A stretch of 64,000 nt of DNA, taken from contig NC_046676.1 in NCBI RefSeq assembly GCF_003369915.1, positions 14,428,001 to 14,492,000 of the forward strand. The letters run 5' to 3'. The position numbers were made by a program, and so were the translations under genes. The notes beneath the pieces were generated by a model. That model was given only the letters and a program-made list of their open reading frames with translations. It was not told where the DNA came from and made no database searches. Every line of letters begins with the position of its first letter. Positions within the stretch are counted from its first letter, which is position 1. Positions 36,101-46,250 of this stretch are shown one piece after another. Source of the stretch: Drosophila miranda. Taxonomy: Eukaryota > Arthropoda > Insecta > Diptera > Drosophilidae.

Positions 36101-36758
36101 GAAGCCGAAGGACAAGTTCCCCACTAGGATGGAGTTAGTCCATGTGCCCAAGCCCACCAGGGCGCCATCGTTCGCTGAGAGGACCCGTCAAAAATTCCAG
36201 GCCGAACTACAGTCCGAAGAGTGGAAATATCCCCTGCTGGAGCCGATAAAGCCTGTGAAGATACGTCGCTATTCAGAACCTCTTCGCATCCCATCTCCCG
36301 AATGGGTAGTTAAATTGCTGGAGGATACTCTCGAAGCACCTCCAAAACCGGCGTATGAGCGAGGAGCTGGAGATAGCCCAGCCGCGGATGGAGGTCATTG
36401 CACTATCTGCGATCAGCTTGAAAAGAGTACGGATACATATTCTCTTATATTTCAGCTAATGCAAGTCTTTCCTTTTCATTTATTTTCCTATCCTTTAGAT
36501 AAACGCGAGCCAGACTCTCCCCTGATCAAGAGGTTAAAGGCCCAATCGCGACGTCTTGAACTCCGTGCCTACTACCGACTAATGATGCTTCGAGAGCGAC
36601 AGAAAAACCTGCAAGCGACTCCTGTAGCTCCCTTTCCAGAGGGAACTACTCCTTTGCCAGCTCAGAAAGCGAAGGAGTGTCTACAATGTGAACGAAATAA
36701 GCATCTAGAAAGAGCTTCGAAGAGTTTAGAACTGCAGTCACAAGCAGAGATTGTGTAA
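33156..36758 (+). CDS. Large basic, repetitive, unrecognised protein
   Basis: An open frame of 1200 codons, or 1176 residues if a likely 72-bp intron (36427-36498, GTACGG to CTTTAG) is removed. The intron is in frame, so both forms stay open. The N-terminus is Cys-rich (CCTYSLCPCHKDKSKRR), then a folded-looking segment (LLNRECLHKVIDIYMDKLA, MLWYLENFFDDIKRCFVGG). The middle carries degenerate 35-45-residue Lys/Arg/Glu repeats built on EQDSKRKRTTGKK and GMESFDEFEKAYR (about residues 330-550). The C-terminal third has Pro-rich basic segments and a CTICDQLE...ECLQCERNKHLE pair of cysteine motifs. I recognise no family. Composition resembles rapidly evolving, testis-biased fly proteins, which is inference only. 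The opposite-strand frames across the repeat are shadows. Confidence 0.7.
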   Translation: MDRFREVPKCCTYSLCPCHKDKSKRRPKPKAVTDVHPQELPFPMLLNRECLHKVIDIYMDKLAQEHPRATMGHGSPSPCFQRSMLWYLENFFDDIKRCFVGGTIPEVEAYAACCKNRKKMASQIKSQDDTKVHKEPSIAPFKPGSTSYIRNRPKWHLEHEQSLKDAAEERDRRDQQENEQKETRKDNALEKFRTTLEQNKRQNLRRRQKLRRESGIAKGIPDSGPYRDPTPEQPPIQEPEENQVEKISHEKNLMRIFPKRKSGASIHTPFGKYMKGEESKERKSFTKPLHEMLHNQTVPELTSMLGSSHRMPVMYQEDSEGKQEDAQKKRTSADASKKEQDSKRKRTTGLKKRAVDSAKNEKDSKRQRTTGKNRSKRELEGMESFDKSERAYRKERTGETSKNEQDSKRKKTKVLNKRGADSEKYEQDSKGKRTTGKKRSKRELDGMESFDEFEKAYRKEGAGKTTKYEEDSKRKRTTGKKTSKRDLEGMESFDEFENAYREKKAREISKNEQDSKRRPTTEFNTRAGETSRNEQGSKRKRTSGSPRQTATSKRPGEHSKIDQGTRDGRKSIDSFASINIDAFLKEREKADSVQKRSLLNRGKKVNVINPKFSSTFGEMLTGRAAAVPELHPALKSFHQMPTVNDTPPGPKRSHRSKHGQIITGIPARTHAPRRNNFAKMGAYYHLPKRRKGPNALSADVASLLEPSYMEPIGSILKESPKFKSEISEHNTWYKIRTKFKSSGKNIPRLGNKVNADYKPEELIPYVAKTQNGIDSSLFGHVYVGETSSLTDNPASKETRLQKFTNYIRGSRPDRKILRREGSKHSIGYLSPTKSLISRASWLSKRSDVFHPLKGHGSVVSIMEVKTEPVQKEKEEEFVEFDEFDFMFRNMPDPFLSDNDRKSQAPSPTRSVTTSRRPSSLLRTENTMDERAALEAKIKKLMEHCAIREIAQPKAKRNFVSEAIGRTYVPPPNKRPDHIKAKPKPKDKFPTRMELVHVPKPTRAPSFAERTRQKFQAELQSEEWKYPLLEPIKPVKIRRYSEPLRIPSPEWVVKLLEDTLEAPPKPAYERGAGDSPAADGGHCTICDQLEKSTDTYSLIFQLMQVFPFHLFSYPLDKREPDSPLIKRLKAQSRRLELRAYYRLMMLRERQKNLQATPVAPFPEGTTPLPAQKAKECLQCERNKHLERASKSLELQSQAEIV
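36427..36498 (+). other. Probable in-frame short intron
   Basis: This 72-nt, T-rich segment has GT and TTTAG ends and would translate as an out-of-character hydrophobic run (YSLIFQLMQVFPFHLFSYPL) in an otherwise highly charged protein. Removing it joins DQLEK to KREPDS through a split codon that reads Asn. Confidence 0.6.
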
Positions 36759-37063
36759 CTTTTGGATAATATATCCATAGGCATCTCCAAAGAACGTATC
36801 GTCTCCGCCTTGGACAAAGTTGCCTTCATACAAATTCTGTGTTTCGATGCCCAGAGGCAGACCGGAACTCTGATTGCCAGGTGGGAGTATATATAGTACC
36901 TCAGCTGGCAACCAGGTGGCCAGTCTGCCTCCGTCATCCAACGAATGTACATATCATTTTTACAAATACAAATTAAAACGTTTTTATTTGCGTACAAATA
37001 ACATACAAGAGATATAAATGCAATGCTGGCTGGGAAGATTCCCGATTTCAGAAACAGTTGAGT

Positions 37064-38200
37064 TTATTCGTTGGTGAAGTTGGCTGGGCGCTTCTCTGCA
37101 AAGGCAGTCATGCCCTCCTTGCGATCGGCCTGCGGCAAACAAAGAAACGATAAGATTACAAAAATAGATACGTGTATAGTAAGAGATGTCCACTTACCGT
37201 GGAGAACGTGGCGTGGAAGGTGCGACGCTCGAACTTCAGACCCTCCTGGAGTGTGGTCTCGTAGGCCGTGTTCACCGACTCCTTGCACAGCTGAACAATC
37301 AGGCTCGAGTGGGTGCCAATTTTCTCAGCAAGTTTGATCGCCTCGGCGAGCAGCTGATCAGCTGGAACGACCTTGCTGGCCAGACCGAGCTTCTCGGCTT
37401 CCTGGGCACTGATCATGTTGCCAGTGAGGCACATCTCCATGGCCTTGGACTTGCCCACGACGCGAGTGAGGCGTTGGGTGCCGCCAGCTCCGGGAATGGT
37501 GCCCAGAGCGATCTCAGGCTGGCCAAACTTGGCCTTGTCGCCGGCATAGATGATGTCACACATCATGGCTAGCTCACAGCCGCCACCTAGGGCATAGCCA
37601 TTCACAGCAGCAATGATGGGCTTCTGGGTGCGTGCCACCTCAACCCAGTCATTGAGGAAGTTTCCTTGAATGCACTGCGAGTAGGTGTTTCCCACCATCT
37701 CCTTGATGTCAGCGCCGGCGGCGAAGGCCTTCTCACTGCCAGTCAGCACAATGGCGGCGATGCTCTTGTCCTTGGAAAACTGCTGCAGAGCGGTGGAGAT
37801 TTCCTTCATGAGGCCGTTGCAGAGGGCATTCAGTGCCTTGGGACGGTTCAGTGTGATCACGGCCACATTTTTCTTCTCCCCCGTCACATCGGTCTTAATG
37901 AACTCCCAGTTACTGCCCGCTGCGGAGTGAAAGAGATGGCCTTATGAGGTGATCTGATTACGCAACGAAGAACGTTTGGGACCGGCGATGAAAAAAACCC
38001 GAAAATTCGCAAGTGCCGTCAAAAGTGAAGCTGGGAATGGTCATTCGCTGCAGTTCGTTACAGCTGTGGACTTTGCTCCCATGCATTTTATACTTACAGG
38101 AAACGCTGCGGCTGAATCTGGCGGCCACCTGTGGCTGTCTGCCGGCAGTCTGGAGCACGTTCTGGGCGCGGGAAGCGAAGATCTTAGCAAAATTGGCCAT
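37064..38200 (-). CDS. Echs1: Mitochondrial short-chain enoyl-CoA hydratase
   Basis: Minus-strand exons 38098-38200, 37198-37919 and 37064-37129 give 296 residues. An Arg/Ala-rich N-terminus ([20 protein letters not shown]) is a mitochondrial presequence. The crotonase fold shows NRPKALNAL, the oxyanion-hole loop [31 protein letters not shown] and the catalytic Glu-bearing stretch [19 protein letters not shown]. The C-terminus is [13 protein letters not shown]. The enzyme hydrates trans-2-enoyl-CoA in fatty acid beta-oxidation and valine breakdown in the matrix. The first exon is only the presequence. A copy of the dispersed repeat lies about 150 bp upstream of the start codon. Confidence 0.96.
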
Positions 38201-38339
38201 GTTGAAAGAAATTGTCGCCGACTGCAAATGCAATTGGTTATCTAATGACGCAGGAATCTAGTTTGAAACCAAATGATGATGCTTACGCTTGGAGCACTGG
38301 AACAATAATGTGGGGCTATAGGCACAGTGTGATTTTGCT

Positions 38340-38660
38340 TGGTATTTTAAAACATGATACGCGCATACTTTTGTATACCCTATTTCGTTAATTTTATATG
38401 AAGATAAAACGTAATTTATAAAGACCTTTTCTCAAATTGATATGCTTTAGACATATTCATGTATATTATTAGTATCTTCTATATATTTATCTCGATGCTG
38501 ATACCTACGGAGCCTGGGATGACAAACATTTTCTCAATTCTATAATATTCTTTTCCCTAGGGTATGAGAATTAGTTCTGCCGGGAATCATTGTTGTCAAC
38601 CGGTTATTAAGACAAATTCCTGGTTTATGATCTTCCGTTGAATATTACTAACTATATAGA
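38340..38660 (-). repeat. Dispersed repeat, copy 2 (inverted orientation, partial)
   Basis: Reverse-complement similarity to the interior of the 11.6-kb and 55-57-kb copies, including the TATACCCTATTTCGTTAATT and TAAAGACCTTTTCTCAAATT segments. It lies directly upstream of Echs1. The boundaries are approximate and no clear terminal repeats were identified. The rest of 38661-38940 shows no feature. Confidence 0.5.
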
Positions 38661-38953
38661 TCTCTCAGCTTTGCTCACATAAATTTATATGATTGCTGAA
38701 TCAATTTTCTACTTGACTGGCCTAATCTAAATACTTGTGTTATTTTTCATTTCTATATAACGTTGAAAATGGAATTTAGTAGATGGATGAAATTGCTATA
38801 TACCGAGATAATCATGATGCTTTTGACTGACGTCTTACAGCACTAAAGCTAGCCGCACTTCCCAACACTAATCTTTTGCCGTTCTTTTTAAATGTGGTAA
38901 GCGTTTAATACTTTAGTTTTAATAGTAGTTTAAATTTCAATAACGAGTTTCTT

Positions 38954-39948
38954 TTAGACCTTGGCTACATCCGACGGCCTTGGAGGATTGGCTGGAGTGT
39001 CGACAAGCCAAATTTGCTCTTCACGCGGCCTATAGCGGTCGTCTCTGCGTACCTTGTAGATAAGCACCAACAGGACGACGATCAGGAAGGCAAATATTGT
39101 TATGAACAGACTAGAAACGAATGCTGTGGGAGCTGCAAGTGAGCGATTTAAATAATATTAATATATATAAAACTTCGGTTTGTCTTCCACTTACTTTCAC
39201 AGTATGGAAACTGATGCAGCCACTGGGGTGCATTGCAGATATTCTCGTAATCTCCTTTGAGCAAATGATCTGCTGGGCAGTCATAGTGAATCCTCGTGTC
39301 ATTGGGTACTTTCGTGCCCGCATGTAGGACTGCACTGTTTGAATATTTTATTATTAGATTGACTATCTGGGGTACCACGCACTTGTCGTCTTCCTGCCGA
39401 GGAGGCAGTTCTCCCATTGATATTGTCGATTTTATCAATACTAAGTCGTTCTCTGTAGTTGTAGTTTGGTTGATAGTGGAGCTGGCTATGGCCACGCCCT
39501 CGCATAGGGTGTCCAGCTCATCATCCCCATCCAGACAATCTTTTTTTCCATCGCAAAGCTTTGAATAGGGTACGCATTGGCCGGATTGGCAGTACATTTC
39601 CCAGTTGTCGCAGTTGGCTTGCTGCATCTGGGCCCGGCACAGCCATCTTTCCTCATCGGATGCATCCACACAGTCATGCTGGCCATCGCATACTACCGTG
39701 CTGGCCACACAAGCCCCATAACTGCAGCGGAAACTATAGCCCGGACACCAGACCTTCCCACACATCTCGACGGTCTCGTCGGAGGCATCCAAGCAATGGG
39801 CCCTGCCATCGCATAGCTGATCCAGTTGAATGCAATCGCCGCTACCGCAGCGATGCTTGCACGTTGTGGTGGTATTGTGCGCTCCAGAGAAAACTACGCG
39901 GAGGAGAAGCAGCAGAAAAACAGATCGATTCTGATGCGCGGTGGTCAT
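38954..39948 (-). CDS. Single-pass membrane protein with three LDLa modules and a sushi domain
   Basis: Exons 39195-39948 and 38954-39132 give 310 residues. A signal peptide (SVFLLLLLRVVFSGA) precedes three LDL-receptor class A modules, each with six cysteines and a C-terminal acidic calcium cage (CLDASDETVEMC, CVDASDEERWLC, CLDGDDELDTLC). A CCP/sushi domain follows (CVVPQIVNL to WLHQFPYC). Exon 2 encodes a transmembrane helix (FITIFAFLIVVLLVLIY), a basic stop-transfer KVRRDDRYRPR and a short cytoplasmic tail ending DVAKV. The LDLa-sushi order is like the N-terminus of modular serine proteases, but there is no protease domain. Receptor or adhesion roles are possible; function is unknown. Confidence 0.85.
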
Positions 39949-40020
39949 TCTGGCTGGCTTTCGATATTGAGACTGCCGATTCGATTTGATATTCTGGGCT
40001 ATTATGGCGGAATCTCCTAG

Positions 40021-40525
40021 AAAGCGAAAAACCCGTTTGATGATGATATGACGATATCATGGCATGGGATTTTTTAAGCTGCTTTAGTGATTACGTTTCG
40101 AGTTTTTCCAGCGCCTGTTATAAGCGTAGCTTGTTCATGTATCAATTCATTTATCAGCTGGACTTCCCTCGGGTTATCACAATTTGTTTGACTCCAACAA
40201 AGCGGGTTTGTATCGGCTAGAACTGGGGCTGTGCCCACAACATGCAAATTTTAGCATTGATGTTAGAGAGTTCGATGCGTTTTTTGATGCGTATTATACT
40301 TTATTGCTCATTGCGAGTAAGTATACTTATGTTAGTGTTAATAAAGTCTTCAAGTTTATAATTGAAATGGTTAATTAAAAAAAAAAACTTCTCTAGACAG
40401 TGTTAGTAGTGGAGTGCACATATAGCTAGAGCTCCTCTCGTATGGCTGGCCGGAAACAAAAACTGAAATACTTGTAGTAAACTTAAGTAACGTGTCAAGG
40501 ACTTTCGGCGGGGAAAGACCCATGT
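40021..40525. other. Short intergenic spacer
   Basis: Spacer between the LDLa/sushi gene promoter (right of 39948) and the 3' end of tum. AT-rich with an A run at 40377-40387; no gene seen. Confidence 0.35.
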
Positions 40526-42582
40526 TCATTTCTTGTGGGCAGATACGGGCGGCGTCCCGTAGAACTTGCGCTTCTTTATGGTCCCCTTGAAGGGAGTTGC
40601 TGTAAAAATACAAGAATTTTAATCATTGCAGTGCGCTTAAGGCATTCATCTACTCACCATATATTGAAAACAAGTCCTTGTTGCTGCTGGGCACTCGCTT
40701 GACAACGGCTTCTGGCGCACGGGGTGAGTCTATGACAACATACTGCTCCCAAAATGCCACTGGTAGCTCGAGCAATGCTTTCATCACCTGCTTTTGCGTA
40801 AAGACCTCTGTGTAGATGGCATGTTGATCGGGATCCGCCGATGAATACCCCACAATGGTGGGTCCAAAGATAAGAGAGATGTTGTCGATCGGCATCAGTA
40901 CCACAGGGCATTGAGCAATGCGCTGGAAATGCAGAATGAGGAAGGCCAGCGTATCCCGATTGGCTTGCGGCATCTGCTTTACAGACTTGTACAGCATCTC
41001 TTGGGACGTTGAAGTGTCTGGATTTTGCACAGCGTTGGCAAAATCTTTCCACTGGCCGGTGGGGATGAGAGGCTCGACGAGAGACCTCAGGAAATCCTTC
41101 ACACAACAGCAAAGCACATAGATATCCGTCTTGCCTAAATGTGGGGTGGATTTGCCTCGCAAGAACTGCTCTTTGAGGGCTTTGTACTCCCGCTCCGACG
41201 AGGACACGCGATAAAGGCCCACTTCGGTGAGGCCGCGCGCCTCAATCTCATTCACACAGTGCACAATCAGTGCTGGAATCATGGGCGCAATCGACGGGGC
41301 AAAGTCACTGAGGTAGCCCGTCATTGTCTTTGTCGTTGGTGTTCCCGGTTGGGGCACACAGCTGACTGTGAGCAAATACCGGCAGTCAATATGACAGCGC
41401 ACTGGGCAGTCCCGACAACGCAAGCCAACAGCGCCGAACCGAATGCTGTAAAGAATAATGTTGAATATATAAACTTATATGGAGAAAATGGTTATATTTA
41501 TCCTACCGCTTCTGGCACTGCACACAATTGTCACCGCGCAAGAACGTCTTCTGGCTGAAGGTGTGATTCCTCATCAATGGACGGTGCTGACCGGGTGTCC
41601 CCGATTCGGCTAGCACATGCGGAGCCATGGCATTCAGCGGAGTTAGTGGTGGAGCTGTGGCCTCTTTAAAGGCGGAGCGTCGAGGCGTCGATACCAAGCC
41701 ATCGGCAATCCTCTCAGGGGCTCCATCCACTGGAAACGACTCAATGGTTGACTCTGCACGGATCACTCCCTGCCCATCCTGGGGTATGGTGACCTTGGTG
41801 GTAGCACAAAAGCGCTCAGCGCCCTGACTTACATTCACTGTATGCTGTTCCACGCCAATGCCAGCACCCGAGCGCCGCATCTTACTTGTGGTTGGCGTGT
41901 GCGCCGACATGCTGCCATTCAATCCGGTACTTGTCCGCGATCTCTTGTTGCCCACACTGGGGATCGGGTTCTTGGGTAACGAAGGTCGATGCTCGTGCCA
42001 GGACTTGGACGTGCGCACGTCTAGGAAGTCGTCTTCCGAATGTGTGATGGACATGTCCGACAGCATCGAGCCTGTGGAGTTGATATCTCCATAGGATTTG
42101 TCCTCCCTGACAGCGTTCAAGGACATGCGCTTCCGGGATGACGGCAATGTGTGAAGAAAGGCCAGCTTATCGCGCGTCTCGTTGTTTAGATTGCGCTCGT
42201 GCCGCAACAGATCTGCCACAGCCATTATCTTGCTTTCCATGGCGTCTCTTTCATGCTCGGCCTTGCGGCGAGCCTTGATCTCCATATCGATGATGCGTCG
42301 GGCGTGAAACAGCTTGCCTTCCAGATCACCCATCTTGGTAAGCGACTTATCCAGCTCATTTTGTATCCTCGCGGTTTCCGCCGCATACCCTGCGCACTTT
42401 TCATGGTACTGCTCGAACATACGCAGGAACCGTAGAAACTCTGCAATATTAATCTATGGCTAGCATGCGTTCCACACAGACTAGATTCGAGTAAATTACT
42501 CACCCTCCTCAGCGGTCCCGTCGGTCAGCACTTCAATGCAACGCCGCAGATCATCAAACGACGCCAAGATCGAAAGCGTCAT
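40526..42582 (-). CDS. tum: tumbleweed / RacGAP50C, centralspindlin RhoGAP
   Basis: Minus-strand exons 42504-42582, 41507-42440, 40658-41445 and 40526-40599 give 624 residues, matching the fly orthologue. The N-terminus has a coiled coil (about residues 20-110) that binds the kinesin Pavarotti. A Ser-rich linker (SRKRMSLNAVRED, LSDMSITHSEDDF) is likely a mitotic phosphorylation region. A C1-type zinc motif follows (HTFSQKTFLRGDNCVQCQ, then RCRDCPVRCHIDC), and then a RhoGAP domain with the arginine finger in GLYRVSSSEREYK and the FLRSLVEPLIP segment. The last exon supplies a basic tail. Centralspindlin organises the midzone and activates Pebble/Ect2 for cytokinesis. Confidence 0.96.
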
Positions 42583-42911
42583 TTTCAGTGTATTACTTTT
42601 AACCGTAGATAGAAATCTCTGTACTGGTGCTACTCACGCACTGATTTAGACAATTTTCATACAAATTTGTATTCGTATCTGTATTTGTTTTACAATAAGT
42701 GCCAGGCACGCTGCAAGGGACGCTATAATTTTTTCCAAGTGCCGTTGTTTTCAATTCAATGCAGCTGTCTATCGATAACAGGCGGCAACAGGGTTGCATG
42801 CCGTTTATTGGCAGTGCTGTACTACACGATTCTACGTAGCGGCTTACAGCACTAGCGGAAAAACATTTGGCTTGAGTTCGATTCGTATATTTATTTATTT
42901 TAGGCACAAAA
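42583..42911. promoter_or_regulatory. Bidirectional promoter between tum and Uba3
   Basis: Only 329 bp separate the divergent start codons. A perfect DRE (TATCGATA) lies at 42770-42777, the usual element of housekeeping and proliferation genes in flies, which fits both products. Confidence 0.6.
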
Positions 42912-44264
42912 ATGTCTGTTCCTTCTCCCAATCCCGGTCTCAGCTTGCACAGCAAGCGGTGGAATGGTCTGCGGCACATACTGGAGCGCGAGGGACCATT
43001 CTGCAAGGATGACTTCACAGCCTCTCCTGACAACTTGGATTTCTTGCAAACGAAATCAAAAGTCCTAATCATCGGTGCCGGCGGTCTGGGCTGTGAGCTG
43101 TTGAAGGACTTGGCTCTGATGGGCTTCGGTAATTTGCATGTGATTGACATGGACACCATTGAACTGTCTAATCTGAACAGACAGTTTCTGTTCCGACGAA
43201 CGGACATTGGATCCTCGAAGGCGGAATGCGCTGCGCGTTTCATCAACGGAAGAGTTCCCACCTGCCGGGTCACGCCGCATTTCAAGAAAATCCAGGACTT
43301 TGACGATTCGTTCTATCAGCAGTTTCACCTGATTGTTTGTGGACTAGACTCAATTGTGGCCAGGAGATGGATCAATGGCATGCTGCTATCGATGCTGCGC
43401 TACGAGGATGACGGCACAATAGATGTCAGCTCAATTGTGCCCATGATTGATGGTGGTACCGAGGGCTTCAAGGGGAATGCTCGTGTTATATTGCCAGGCT
43501 TCACAGCCTGCATCGAGTGCACTCTCGACTTGTTTCCACCACAAGTGAATTATCCCCTGTGTACCATAGCAAATACTCCCCGACTGCCGGAGCATTGCGT
43601 TGAGTACGTAAAGCTGATACAGTGGGATAAGGAGAATCCCTTCAGTGTCCCCCTGGACGGAGACGATCCCCAGCACATTGGCTGGATTTACGAAAGAGCG
43701 GTGGAGAGGGCCAACGAATTCAACATAACTGGAATCACTTATCGCCTCGTCCAAGGCGTCATTAAGCACATAATTCCTGCAGTAGCCAGCACCAATGCTG
43801 TCATTGCTGCTGCCTGTGCTATGGAGGTTTTCAAATTGGCCACCAGTTGCTACGACAGCATGTCGAACTACCTGAACTTCAACGATCTGGATGGCATTTA
43901 CACGTATACCTATGAACCAGAAAAGTCTGAGAGCTGCCTGGCTTGTAGTAACAAGCCACAACTGCTGCCCATCGAGGATCCCAATACCACCACACTGGAT
44001 GACGTGATCAAGTCACTCTGCGACTCGCCTCGTTTCCAGCTCAAGAGCCCCGCTCTGACCACTGTGATGAAGGATGGCAAGCAGCGGACTCTCTACATGT
44101 CCACAGTAAAGAGTATTGAGGAGGCCACCAGGAAAAACCTTACACAATCCCTGGGCGAATTGGGACTGCAGGATGGACAGCAGCTGACGGTCACCGATCC
44201 CACCTCCCCTTCGGCCATGACCCTACAGCTCAAGTATCAAGCAAACGAGGTGGAGATGAACTGA
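42912..44264 (+). CDS. Uba3: NEDD8-activating enzyme E1 catalytic subunit
   Basis: An intronless frame of 450 residues. It has the ThiF/E1 adenylation core with nucleotide loop [10 protein letters not shown] (residues 55-64), [17 protein letters not shown], and zinc-binding [11 protein letters not shown] paired with CLAC near residue 340. The catalytic cysteine (about 217) sits in [19 protein letters not shown]. The C-terminal ubiquitin-fold domain that recruits Ubc12 spans about 360-450. With APP-BP1 it activates NEDD8 for transfer to cullins. The start is supported by the AAAATG context and by the family N-terminus ([15 protein letters not shown]). An AATAAA lies at 44331. Confidence 0.96.
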   Translation: MSVPSPNPGLSLHSKRWNGLRHILEREGPFCKDDFTASPDNLDFLQTKSKVLIIGAGGLGCELLKDLALMGFGNLHVIDMDTIELSNLNRQFLFRRTDIGSSKAECAARFINGRVPTCRVTPHFKKIQDFDDSFYQQFHLIVCGLDSIVARRWINGMLLSMLRYEDDGTIDVSSIVPMIDGGTEGFKGNARVILPGFTACIECTLDLFPPQVNYPLCTIANTPRLPEHCVEYVKLIQWDKENPFSVPLDGDDPQHIGWIYERAVERANEFNITGITYRLVQGVIKHIIPAVASTNAVIAAACAMEVFKLATSCYDSMSNYLNFNDLDGIYTYTYEPEKSESCLACSNKPQLLPIEDPNTTTLDDVIKSLCDSPRFQLKSPALTTVMKDGKQRTLYMSTVKSIEEATRKNLTQSLGELGLQDGQQLTVTDPTSPSAMTLQLKYQANEVEMN

Positions 44265-44330
44265 ATCATATTCAATCACAAGATACAACAAATTTGTTCC
44301 GCATACATATATACCACATCATGGGTATAC

Positions 44331-44336
44331 AATAAA
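44331..44336 (+). terminator. Poly(A) signal of Uba3
   Basis: AATAAA 67 nt after the Uba3 stop and only 31 bp before the convergent Mecr stop, so the two 3' ends nearly meet. Confidence 0.6.
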
Positions 44337-44366
44337 GCCAAAGGCTAAGAGCCTCAATTAATCTAA

Positions 44367-45504
44367 TTATTCGCTCATGTTTAGAATGAACTTCTTGCCT
44401 GTGAATCCCTTGAAATTGAGAGCTGCTGCTGCGGCGTCCTTGAACTTCTCCAGGGGCACCATCTCATGGGTGGGAGCCACGAATTTTCCCTGTTCCATAA
44501 GCTCGAATAGTTCCTTGAACATCTGCTTGCGTTCGGGTGTATCGTAGTTCTCCTTGGACCAGCGAGTCATCCAGAAGCCTCTAAATGCAATGTCTTTGAA
44601 AATTAGTGGTCCAGTAGCCACCGTAACTGGCTCCCGGGACATGCCCCCGTAGGTAACCATAACGCCGCGGTCATCCAGATGGCGCGACACTTCCGTTGCG
44701 CTTTTGCCGCCCACACAGTTGAACGCCAGCTTTGGGCGCTTGACCTTCCCTGTTTTAAAGATGTCACTGGTGCGAACCTCTGCCTCTGTTAGCACCGCCG
44801 TGGCACCCAGGCACTCCAGCAGTTGCTTCAGCTCACAAATCTCCGGGCGGTCGCGGACAATGCCAATGCTATTGATGCCCCAGGCGCGGCACAGTTGGTG
44901 GACAGCCTGTCCAACAGCGCTGTTGGCTCCATTTTGTATGACTGTGTCCCCCGGTGACAGCTTTACAAAGTCCTTTAGCATGCGATACGCAGTGCACGGA
45001 TTGACAGTGACGGTGGCCGCCTCTGCCAAGCCAACTTTTTTGGGCACGGTCATAAGCTGATCCTGATTGTAGAGGCCATACGTGGTCCATGTCCCCAGAC
45101 CTGTAGCCAGAGGTATAACGTGCTCCCCCGATTGCAGGCCCTTGACATTCTCCCCGACACAGATAACCTCGCCTACGAATTCATTGCCGGCCACGGCTGG
45201 AAATTTTGGTTTGACGGGATATTTGCCTAGCGAATAGAGTAATTTAACTATAATCTGTCCACCAGCATACGCTGTATGTGTGTTTTGGCTCACCCTGAAT
45301 GGTATTAATGTCCGCTGGGTTGATGGGAGCCGCCAAAATCCTCACCAGCACTTGCTTATTCTTCGGATCGGCCAGCTGCTCCTCGACCAGCTTCAAGACA
45401 TCTTGTGGCTCTCCGTGTTGGGTGTACTTCAAGGACTTGGCCACCACGGACATTTGCCGGCACCAATGGGCGGCGTGACCAGGACGAAGCGTTTGACGCA
45501 ACAT
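44367..45504 (-). CDS. Mecr: Mitochondrial trans-2-enoyl-CoA/ACP reductase
   Basis: Exons 45294-45504 and 44367-45226 are joined by a 67-bp intron, giving 356 residues. The presequence is Arg-rich (LRQTLRPGHAAHWCRQ). This is a quinone-reductase-type MDR fold: catalytic-side motif INPADINTIQGKYP, AGNEFVGEVICVGE, and the NADPH-binding Rossmann segment NGANSAVGQAVHQLCRAWGI, with FNCVGGKSATEV downstream. It carries out the last step of mitochondrial fatty acid synthesis type II, which supplies lipoate precursors and influences Fe-S cluster biogenesis. It ends MSE and converges with Uba3. Confidence 0.93.
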
Positions 45505-46250
45505 TATTTATAACAAAAAAAAATGCAATTTTCCTTAAAATTTCAGAACAGTGCTGGATAATTCTTGCTTGGAACGATACGGCGCCTGTTGCACACTAGA
45601 ATTGTGTTTTGGCGCTTGTGAGCTCTTTCAAAATCAATCCGCCCCAACTTCTGGAATTCGCTAGGACTGCATGCACGCAACTTCCGACGTGTACTTCCTG
45701 CTGCTGCCCTTCACTGCAGGTGCTTAATTCACAAATGGGAAGCCACATAGGAAGCCGTCAAATTAGCATTGAAGTGTATTCCAGCGAACCTGCCATATGT
45801 TACGCTCGCTCTAAAATACGAGTAGCTAGATAATTCCCCCTACTAATGACACGAACGCGAAAACGTCTTAACTTTTTAGCCTGCTGCCATAATTTCCATA
45901 ATAATTTCATTGCGTTTGCCATTGAGATATACTAATCAATAACTCTCCATGCAATGGAGTCCAAGCCCCACTCCCCAGGTGGAGGCCTCCGCACTACCCA
46001 CACTGTGGTCATAATTATACACGTCGCCTGTCGTCGGCGTCGTTGTTTTTGTTTGTAGTGAAAGACGTTGCCGGGGCTCTCATAAAGCCGTCAAACATGG
46101 CAGGACACGGGGACCTCTCTGCACGGAAGCGAAAAATCCAATAAACTAAATGTATGTGTGAATACTTTTTGAGGCTTGCGTGCCGTCGTCGCCGTCTTGG
46201 CTAAGTTTAGTTTAGATTCGACCCTTGCGCCTGGCAGTAGCCTTTAAACA
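45505..46250. other. Divergent spacer between Mecr and OSCP1
   Basis: Noncoding promoter region for the two divergent genes. No TATA, DRE or motif-1 element stood out, and no other gene was seen. Confidence 0.35.

Noticed and set aside
37186-37947. Plus-strand frames over Echs1
   Set aside because: Shadows of the conserved crotonase coding exon on the minus strand.
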